Positions 1 to 10,237 of a stretch of DNA of 22,224 bases are shown piece after piece. Source of the DNA: Elysia marginata (taxonomy: Eukaryota; Mollusca; Gastropoda; Plakobranchidae); the NCBI GenBank assembly GCA_019649035.1, contig BMAT01005633.1:245632-267855 (forward strand), read 5' to 3'. The notes below the pieces were generated by a model. It was not told the origin of the DNA, ran no database searches, and saw only the letters and a program-made list of their open reading frames with translations. Each line of letters starts with the position of its first letter. Position 1 is the stretch's first letter. The position numbers and the translations under genes were made by a program.

Positions 1-3000
1 ATATATAATTTGGCACTCAGGTCTCAAAGAAGCAAACCTAAATAGTTACTTATGCCCATTCTCCAACTCTTGTTAAGACAAAAAGCAAAACAAAACTGTA
101 CATAAGCTACACAAAATTTGAAAAGGAAAAGTGTTAACTGTATGACCAAAGGTGCTACCCAAAAACCGTCTTTCTTTTCTTTATTTGCCCGAAGGCTGCA
201 TTATTAAGTTGTGTGTAAGTGTTAAGGAAAAGAGATTCAGAATGTAATAAAAAAGAAAAAAAAGCGATTGCAAATTTTTTTACCATGACTACTTATAACG
301 TGGGTTGAAAACTTTTCATCCCTAAAGTAAAATGAAACCGCCATATCTTAAAATTTATAAGATAGACATTTAGCACTTCATATTCAGAATGCAGCCTAAT
401 TCAGATAAAAGGAAAGACAAAAACTCACATATATCAATAGTCTTTGCTTATTACAAAATAATAACTTTGATTCTTCACTCGTCTCTCTCTTTTTTTTTTT
501 AATGTTTTGGCATAGCAAGGTAATGAAAAAAACCCTCAATAGCAACATAAAAGCTTTCAAAAATAGGTAAAACTAAAAGCATTAAAGTTTGTAAACTAAA
601 TCTAAGCAATGGGCTAAGAAACAAAACAGTTGAATATAAATTCAGCTGTATTTTCAAATGCTGAGAATTGTATGTTTACAAGTTGAGATTTCATTCAGCG
701 GTTCCACAAATCGACATGAATTTAAAAAGAACAGGAAACAGAACAAATTGGATATATTCTTTTCTCAGGTGTGATATGGCAGAAACTGCAGTGGTACACC
801 AAATTTTGAACAACTTCACAGTTGTTTGTACCAAACTAGTCATAACCAGGTTCAGAGTGGAGCAGCAGAGGAGAACAATATAGATCAAAACTGAACCTAA
901 AACAGACCTGTTTTTGGCGAAAAAAATTTGCTACCAGTGTGAATGAGTCAAAAGTCAGAAATCCTTTTTTGAGAAAATGCCTCATAAAAGACTACTTTCC
1001 CATCTCTATAATTTAGATCAACAAAAGTTTTAAAGCTTTTCATAAACATCTGAAAATTCGATTAATTTTTCAACATTCCGAAACTCGTAAAAGTACATTT
1101 CTCAATTAAGCAGCACCTAAGAGTGTTAAATATGCAATGTCTGACTATTCACCCTGGTCATACGTCATTTTAAAAAAATACCCACAACAATGCATTGCTT
1201 ATAGGGGTCAGATATCAAAGTATACCAAAACTTATTTTACAAAAAAATATTTCTGTAAATTCAATCAATTATAGCTCGACCAACTTCAGAGCTGCACTGA
1301 AGAAGGGTGTCCCATGATTTTTCTTAGCAGACTTTTTCACTAAACAAAAGGCATGTAAACCACAAAAATGTTTTCTTTATCAAAATCAATGAAAATCTGA
1401 GGACTTTTTGTCTCCCTTGAAATAATCTATGGATCCATTTTTGGGGCTCGCTTGGTTGCCACTTCTGACAACTCTGTAAGACTGCCAGACATATGTACAT
1501 TCCATACAAGTTGGAACCTATTAGATCAATTCAAATGTACATTACTTAGGGCACTGGTATTGAATTGACTAAGTACATGTGAAATCATCGGGAAAACAGG
1601 AACACAAAATGTAGGTGACTCAATCAAGTTCAAAATAACTTGCCTTGCAACATTCAAATTCCATGATGGAAATCAGATCACCAATGATCAATGCCACACC
1701 CACTAATTGGCACACCTCAGATTACAACTACAAGTCCATCAAAAATGTAAAGACATATTTCTAATTCTTTCCAAAACACATTTTATATTCTCTATTTCCA
1801 TAACATCTTATACTTGACATTAAAAATAAAATTAAAGAATAAAGAGTTAACTGATCTTCAATACTTTTTAGAACAAAAAAAACAACTAATAACTTCATGG
1901 TTCTCTTTTAAAATATTAACCTACTTTAGAAAAAAAACCTCCTTCACGCATTCTTTTACAAGTCTAATTTATTACTGAAAAAATTCCACTGGCCTTATGG
2001 AACTGCAGAACCCTTGGTGCTGTCTAGTCTTTAAGTTGAAAATTGAATAAGGAAACTTTATTCCAGCTTGGCGAAGAGTAATGTTCACTGTTCAGAGACA
2101 AAACTTATAAAGTACAGTGATATATAATATATGGCTATTGTGTATAAAAATAATTTGTTTAATCTCTTTACTGCAGTCATTATAAATAATCTGAAAAGTT
2201 TAGTATTAGGTTATGAGCTTGATATAAACTGGACAAACTGTTTACAATCACAATATGTATCTATATATAAACAAATTTAAATAAAGATTGATACCACAAA
2301 GGGATCAAAAGAGTGTCGATATCACAAAATCACAGTATTGGGTAAGCTGTTAATTGTTGATTTATGAATGTTTTGTTTGTTTTCTTAAATAGGGTTAATG
2401 TATACACTCTTTTTATTCATTGAGTTTTACAGAAAATTAAACCTTATGTCATAACATATACAGTAATAATCTTGTACAGTTTGTTCATATTGCTGATGAA
2501 GCATAACTTAGCGAAAGATGAAAGTTTTTTTTCAATAAAAAGGAGGCACAACATACAATAAAAACTCTTCAGAAGCAATTTACCCCAATGTATAAAAGAA
2601 CCAGAAACCCATCCCATTTGATTTTTGTTACAAATGTACATTAGAATGACTTGCCCTAAATAAAAAAGAAAAGCAAAAAAAAATTGACACATTGTAGATT
2701 GTAAATCCAAATACATGTTAAATAAACACACAGTAATAGAACTTTAACCCAACAGAAATTCATATCTTTAAAAGACAAGGATAACAATATTGACTGGTTT
2801 ATTATTAAGAGACTCCAGTTGCATATTTTGCTATTTACAAGTAAACACATTCAGAGAATATGTTTAAACAAGGATGGAAAACACTTACGTCGCAAACCTT
2901 CAACACAGCTTCTTCACTAAAGTCAACTGTTATTCACTTATTTTGTGGCAAATGATATGAAATAAAAGATGCATGCTGGGCATTTGTATGTCACATTGTC

Positions 3001-3657
3001 TATTGCTTTTGCTATTAAATAATGCAGGATATTATCGCTGCAACTTGGGTTTTTCCTCTGTACCTTAGGACTGACATAATAACCGCAAGGTACTAACATA
3101 ATAGCGTTAACTGTTCGCCATGACAGCTTAGAATGTGAATGCCTGAAAATTTATTGTCAGCTTGGTATCAAAGATCAAAGGGGCAAGTTTTTGGGCTAAA
3201 AGTAATAAATGATAATAGTCTATAGCTGCCAAAATGGGGTGATAAAACTTTTTTTAATGATAGCGGCAAGTAACAGAGCTTACTTGCTATCTTTTCTGAC
3301 TTGGCCTTCTTTAATTGACTTAAATCAAATGAAAATGTTTAAAACCTTTCATGCACTTTTCATCCCCAATACACATTATACATATAAACTAAGCTAAATA
3401 GTTTTTCAATTACTGAATATAGTTTGCATAAGGATTTAAGAAAAAAACTTGTCACATTTAACCTCATATAAGACACTGAAAGAGACCTAAAGTCAAAAGC
3501 TCACATTTGCTATCCTTTCATGTTTAATTTTAACTTACTCTTAAGAATATCTAACCAAAGCTACATCATTATGGTGTGGCCAATTGTTTTTTAAGAAACA
3601 CCTTAAAAATAACTTTTCATCTCATTATTTTAAAGAACTATTAAAAATAACACCAAC
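1..3657. other. AT-rich non-coding sequence
   Basis: No open frame here carries a recognisable domain. The longest (up to 95 codons) are AT-driven and hydrophobic. AATAAA hexamers occur on both strands. The stretch may be intergenic or part of a long 3' UTR. I see no tRNA-like or array-like structure. Confidence 0.6.
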
Positions 3658-3919
3658 TAATTGAAGGGTTTGACTGCAAAATGAGGTATGTTCATTTTTT
3701 AATATTTTGAGATTTAATGTAAAAACAAATTATTTTCATATTCTTTCTATTTTAAAGATATCACTTTTTCACATGTGAACATATTGTAGGTGTGGCTGCC
3801 TATTTTCTGGGATAAAAATACAAAAACAAAAAAGAAAAAATCCGCAGTTTTTGCCCTTTTTCTAAGCATTTTGGAAAAAAAATGGGTATAACTCATTTTG
3901 CAGTCAAACCCTTCAATTA
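3658..3919. mobile_element. 262-bp inverted-repeat element (MITE, TA-flanked)
   Basis: The ends are inverted copies of each other over 32 bases with one mismatch. The left arm is 3658-3689 and begins TAATTGAAGGGTTTGACTGC; the right arm is 3888-3919. The outermost TA on each side may be a target duplication, which fits a Tc1/mariner-type non-autonomous element. The interior is AT-rich and non-coding. The near-perfect arms suggest a fairly recent insertion or folding constraint. Confidence 0.85.
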
Positions 3920-5417
3920 TAAATCAAATATTGTGCAATTGAAAAATGTGATTGTCCAGCTGGATGCCTTATAGTTATACACTAAAATTGATACGATTTC
4001 TTATAAAAACAACACAGCAATGTTCAAGAAATGTCACATGGAAAGTCACAGCAGTATGAGCTTCAACAACAGCAGCGTCACAAAAAGCGTGAGCTTGTAC
4101 AGCAATTACAGATTTAAGTTAAACATTTTATATAAAACAGTTAGATATATAAAAACTACTTTCATTTTCTACATTTTCACATTGTTCTCAAGAAGAAAAT
4201 GATCATGATATTAACTGATGCTTGACCTTTTTCCCATTCAGAAATATATTTTTTTGTTCAAACTTTTTGAAAACATCAGATGCCTGGTGACTAAATCACT
4301 TATAGTGTTCATATGTAATAACTATGTCTGGCTTTTTGTTTCTCTAAAAAATGCTTACAATGTGGCATGTCAAATCTGCTGTTTTGTAAGACTTTAGGGC
4401 TAAATAAAATATTTCACAGCTGAAATTATTTACATGGTGTTGCTAGAAACAGGCAAAAAGCTGAACAAATTTTGAGGTACAAAATTGACGTATGCAGATG
4501 ACGAAATTTTCAGCAAACTTAATTCTGAGTAAAAATAGTCAACACGACAAAAGACATAATTTTTTTCAGTCCCATATGATTCTAATTTGAACTTCAATAA
4601 GTGATAACTCTATGACAATAATGCAATCCGTCAAATATGTTATCTAATTCACTGCTTTCTGGTAGTTACATTAGAATGATAAGGAGTGTTTCTAAGACCA
4701 ATATAAAACTTTCATGAAGTAAACAGTTTTTGCATCAATATTTATCTTTTGTTCAAAACAACCTTTTGTCACAGCCTCATAGATCTAAATATATGAGAGA
4801 AGAAAGAAACTTGTGACTAAAAACTTGAACTCTTAAAATTTTAGTTTTTCTTTCCACAAAATCTCCCAAAAAGTAGCTGTCTTGAAGAAAAAAAAATATG
4901 GCAACTTTGTTCCTTTTGTCATGACAAGAATTTAGAAAATTCTGTCTGAAATGGGAAAATGACCTAAACGGTTAATGATTAAACCAATTTTAAAAGTCTG
5001 AAATCAGACTGTATTCTGTTGTTTGATACAAACAAAAATTTCCTAAATCTTTCACACATGTGAACGATTATGAAACCCTTGGAATGTTCTGTATGTATTT
5101 ATCATCTCATGCATGCCAAACACCAGAAAAGTTTTGTATATTCTCTCATACTTCAGGCACAAAATATGTTACTTAAAAAATCAAAAACTGACAGCCATTA
5201 TGGATTTCTGAGTGAGGTCACATGCATAGAATGTGAATGGCATATACATGCTACTGCACACTTTAAACCTGTTCATTAAACAATATTGGCTTTTTAGACT
5301 GTATTCTTTTTGATGTTTAACATCAATTTGATCCAATGCTTTTTTCTTTTGCTTTGATCCAATACAAGCTTTAATATGTTTTTCATCGGTTTTATACTTA
5401 ACATACAATCCAACATA
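3920..5417. other. AT-rich non-coding stretch with one dispersed repeat copy
   Basis: Apart from the dispersed repeat at about 4378-4785, I see no supported feature. A short plus-strand frame at about 4021-4116 has codon choice resembling coding sequence, but nothing nearby continues it. The part nearest 5418 may be 3' UTR of the minus-strand gene. Confidence 0.5.
4378..4785 (+). repeat. Dispersed repeat A, copy 1
   Basis: It shares ordered blocks with 14211-14578 in the same orientation. At the left end, agacttTagggctAaataaaat is paired with agacttTggggctCaataaaat. In the middle there are tagttacattagaa-like words. At the right end, caaaacaacc followed by cacagcctca occurs in both. The family is not recognised. 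The copy is diverged, with indels. Confidence 0.7.
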
Positions 5418-5450
5418 TTTATTTGGTTATGCCAAAGCATTTCTTTTATT
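5418..5450 (-). terminator. Candidate polyadenylation signals of the main gene
   Basis: Two AATAAA hexamers on the minus strand (5445-5450 and 5418-5423) lie about 180-210 bases after the stop codon. They are the first such signals downstream of the coding region. Many more occur further left, so a longer 3' UTR is possible. Confidence 0.35.
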
Positions 5451-5630
5451 GCTTTCAGCTAATTTTATCACATTTCTGCAGGTGACATCAACCATTCACC
5501 ATATCACTCTAAACACCTCCTAAAAGTTCAAACATAAGAGTCATATGCTTTTAAAACTACTTACTACACAACTGCCATACAAGCCACCAGATTTGTTTCC
5601 ACTACAACAAACTACAACTCTTGTGTATCT

Positions 5631-5795
5631 TCAGTACAGCACAACGTGACGGCCAAAAGTTTTGATACAGGTATTGACCAGTTTCATGATGGATGAGGCG
5701 GCCGAGTCGATACTTAGTATGATGTCATCCTCTTGCAGTTGGTGAAAATACAGCTCAAGCTCATCAGGGAACATGGTTGTAGCTCGTAGTGCCAC
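5631..5795 (-). CDS. Coding exon 13: C-terminal helix and stop (residues 937-990)
   Basis: Acceptor cactatgcAG; stop TGA at 5631-5633. The sequence opens VALRATTMFPDELELYFHQL and ends with a helix containing KLVNTCIKTFG. This resembles the last helices of FAM20/FJX1 proteins, where 'L-x-x-LD-x-x-L...V-x-x-C-x-x-x-x-G' closes the fold. The domain is therefore complete to its natural end. Confidence 0.9.
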   Translation of the reverse strand: MALRATTMFPDELELYFHQLQEDDIILSIDSAASSIMKLVNTCIKTFGRHVVLY

Positions 5796-8700
5796 CTGCA
5801 TAGTGATGAGAATATTGGGAGAGAACGGGTATGAAAGAGAGAGTATAAGAGAGAGAAAGAGAGAGAGTGAGAGGGTAATGAGAACATTAGGAGAGAAAGG
5901 GTATGAAAGAGAGAGAATCGGTATCTTCCTAATTACTCAATATTTTTTTCTTTTCAATTTCCTTTTTCTTCAGCCTTAGATTATTTGTTTATAGAATTCA
6001 TAAGTCTATGCTGCAGAAACCTTTTATTGTTACCAACTCTTGACTTCAGGAAGAAAACTTAAAGTTGTAAATAAATAGGGTAACATTATGTCATTTATGT
6101 CAACTGAAGAGGAGAGATGCTTAATTGTAGCAAGCATGTCATTGGCAAGTTTGATCAGAGCTATTCAGGAGCTTACACAAGTGCATGATGACTTACTGAG
6201 GAAGAAATATAGGGTAGTAGCGAATGCAGCGCATATAATTTAAAGTGTTGATAAGAAAATGCAGATACTTTAAATGAACGTTTTTTTTTATTGTTTCTAT
6301 TTTTTTACAATATATAGACAGGGACATATATTTCTGTTTTTCTTTTAATCCAAAACAATTTGTTCATAAAGATTAAGTACATTAACACTTCTTTCATTAT
6401 TATGGTGACTCTTTTATTTATTTTTTTTCTAATAAATAAGACATCGATATTTTTAACAAACAAAGCATTAGATTTAATTCCTCGTTTGTCTAATACATGT
6501 ATTTGAAACCATAAAAAACTTACAATTTAGTTTGCAAATAAAAGTAATTTGGAACAATTTTTTTCAGCTTTCAAAAGTTATGAAACCTACAGTTTTCAAA
6601 TAACCCAAATCTTGAAGTGTAAAAACTTTGACACCCAGATCATTTGGACGAGTTTCTTGACAAATTTTATCATCATAACTCCAGAAGCTGGTGTATACAG
6701 GTATTGGTAGTACTATTTTTAGTAATTCATTTTTTCACATTTTCAGCTACAAATAGACATATCAATCAACCAAATAGTATCCTCACCTCCTCTCCCAAAT
6801 TACAAACTTCAGAGCTTTTGCTCTGGGATCCTTTCTCGTTCTCACAGCGGAAACAACTTAGAGCTCTGTACACCACATTGGGGAACTGGCAGTGGTTCAG
6901 ATATCCTGCAAGGATAGAAACAAGCATGCAATGGTTTACAGTAGTGCATAGAGTCAACTCACAAATAATTAAGTAAGCTGTTGTGGTTAATTGCCACAAT
7001 TCTATTCAGGTCCATTGTCACTTGTATAAACTCTTTCTGTGCAGAAGGTAATTTTAGGTTCTGACCAGACCTCATGATTGACAGACACGACTGTACGGAG
7101 TTTGTAGATTTCACTTTAAAAAACCGCTTCAAAACAAACCTGCATGGGATATTTCGTCACCTGTAGTCCCTAATTTTTGTTCAACAATAAAACATTTACT
7201 TAAAAACTTGAAATATGGAAGCAGCGAAACAAAATATACCGGGACTGATGGATCGGTCGTTGGTCTTAATAGGTAAAATTTGCATAGAAAAAGTTAATAA
7301 TCATTCAGAAAGTTCACAAGTTCTTGTTTATGCTTCTCATTTAAGCTGACATGAGAATCTTTCCCAAACAAACATGCTGAAAGACAAATACATACACAGA
7401 CTGCCAGAATCATAAATCAATAAAAAAGTACATTTTTTTATTTACCCTTGAAAAGAAAAGAAAATCATAATCATGACCAATGGATTTCTGAAGCATAAGC
7501 ATGCCTTCATTCCTTTAAAGCTGAACGGCTGTAAATGACAATATTTGCTATTCATATATTTTGCACTTCTTTTTACATGAAATCCTAAATATTCATTTTG
7601 TCATTATTTTAATGAGTTCTCACACATGCATTTAAAAAATATTCTACTTTCTGAAAAATTTGGAATGATATCTGCAGCTAACTTAGGTACTGCTCTACAC
7701 TGTATTATTTTTTTTTTAATCAACCCAAATAGAGACTTTTCAAAGATTTTAGAGCGAACGTTAGTCACCTGACAGATCCAAACTTGTGTTGGTGAATGCT
7801 TTGTCTGCATGGAAGTGGATTAGATGACCTGTGAAAAGAGAACGAGAGGAAGATAAAACATCTGAACACTGACAGAGCAATGTTTCAAAAATGAAACTGA
7901 AATAAGAGGGACAATATGTGTTAGAATTAGATTCAGATAAAATATTTTCCTAAAGTTTGTGAAGACATAAGATTCAGAAACTGCTGTATTTTTTAATTGA
8001 CCAATTCACCGCTCTGTGAATCACACCTATTTATGTCATTTCTTAATGTTTCATGGGATGTCAAGTTTAAAAGATGAAAAAACCATTTGAGTCCAAGGTG
8101 AATCAGTCATAAGCCACAATTTTTACCTTCAAAGGTGTTAGTGTCCTGAACAAGACATTTTTCTTAGCTTCCAAGCCTAAAAAAAAATTCACAAAATTAT
8201 CAATTTTTTGTGGAAAGATATAAAATTTTTGTTTAAAATATAAAAAGAAAAAAAGAAAAAGTAAACTATGGAATGGCAGTTTCTCAAAAGAGAAATTATT
8301 TGGTTCTGTCTCATTTGCCATGGAACCGAGACATATAATGTCCCATATTCTCTGTTCTCACGACATGACTGAAAAAGGTCAAATGAAGCAGACAGATACC
8401 AACCCTTGTAACCCAGATGACTGTTGCGATTTTTCTTCATTCTGCCGAGCCACCACAAGATCACATACTCCAGCTGTAATTTGTCCTGCCGCTCGAAGGG
8501 AACGACTTCAGAGATCATGACCTCTAGAGGCTGTAAGAGCATTTTACTGACCTTGATAGCTTTTGGTGTTGGTGGAACTAAGATCCCTGAGAAGAAAGAT
8601 GCCGGCCATGAAGAGAGAGTATCCACTACTATTAATTCTGAAACCATATTCTTAACAATACAATACTCAATCTGAGACTCTAAACGTCTTACTCATAAGG

Positions 8701-10183
8701 CAAAACTTCTGAGTTATCAATTTTTTCAGAGCAAACAATGTTGACTTAAGGAGCATTTGCGTGCCTATTCTAAATATTCCCAGGCAGGTCAAAAAAAACC
8801 CCAACTATTTCAAAGAAAAAACCAGGTTAATAGGGCCGCCATTGTATGTCCAATTATATTGTATAGAAGTTTTTCTCGCCTTTTTCAATATCACAATTTT
8901 AGTTTTACTGCTGTTTACAGTAAGTCTCAATTACATACAATATGCAAGTAAATTGTTTAAACCACATTTTAGACCATCCCTAGTCGCACTAAATAAAACC
9001 ATATCATCAGCAAACATTAAAAGCTTAATTAATACATTTTCTATTATAAGGTCATTACCATTATTCAGGTATCTACTAAGGTCATTCACAAAAAATAGAC
9101 GAAAATTTCACTGTTGCTGGTAAATATCCCCTGTTTTCTTCTGCTGAGATTTCTAACTTAATTTTTTCATACATATTATGTATAATCAAGACACACTTAG
9201 ATCTCATCCCTTCTTCCAATAATTTAGCCCACACTATCGTCCTATTCCAAAAGTCTTACGCATTTTCATAATCAATAAAAGTGCAGAACAGCATCTTATT
9301 CCTTGAGGCTAGTAGTTCCACAAGTCAATGCAACCTAAAAACACAATCATTGACCCCACCCCACCAACCCCTTCTATAACCAAACTGTGCCTAACCAATG
9401 ATGTCCTTTAGCTCCACCCATACTTACAGTCTTGTGTTAAAAATGTTTGTAAACAATATCTCACACAGCTCAACAATGTAATACCCCTATCATTAATGGC
9501 CTCGCCTTTGTCCTTTTCCCTTTGAAAATTGGTACAATACTGCCTATCACCACCCTGATGGGAAAAATTCTAGTTGTAGAATGTTGTTGGGCAGTGCTAA
9601 CAAGAAGACTTTCACTGCAAAGGAAGAATGTTTGATACACCTTTTCAAAATGTGAAGGTAAGATGGTAACTAATGAAAAATGCACTTGATTGACAGCTTA
9701 ACATAGTCTTCAACCTCCTTGATCTTTGAAGGGCATCACTTTAAAACTTCAATAAAGCGTCTTTAGACCTTATTGAAACTTCATTCATAATCATATTCAA
9801 ACTTTTGAAAGGGTTTTGGGTAGCAACAGATTTTTTAATGAAAAGATGAAAGACAATCTGATGAAAACTATTTTAATGAGAACACCAAGTTCCTAGAAAG
9901 TGGGCTTTTCTGCAATGGCATTTTTAGTATACAGTAATTTTCCTTTAGTGTCAAAATAAATTGATATAAAATTTCATCAAACACGTTAAGCCTTCAGGTA
10001 AAGAAATATGATAATCAGAATATTTTATTCTTGTTTATGAGATTTTTTGTTGTTTGATTTTGGAAAAAATGTTTACTTTTAGTGAAACGTGAATACATTT
10101 GTCAGCAGAAAAAGCAGCTTTTGGCTGGTTATACTGGTACCTTATGACAAACCAAATAAAGAGGGAGGGAGGGAGAAGGAGGA

Positions 10184-10237
<54 letters not shown>

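Noticed and set aside
691..888. Opposed open frames on both strands near 668-888
   Set aside because: Short, no recognised domain, no continuation and no convincing splice sites.
2444..2850. Two hydrophobic minus-strand frames of 64-95 codons
   Set aside because: Composition reflects AT-rich DNA; there is no similarity to a known family and no neighbours in frame.
8189..8403. Extension of the minus-strand frame beyond coding exon 10
   Set aside because: Family similarity stops at about 8404, and the continuing frame lies in dispersed repeat B. The next exon at 7828 fits in phase.
8761..9123. 120-codon plus-strand frame
   Set aside because: It is antisense to the reverse-transcriptase relic and has no domain of its own.
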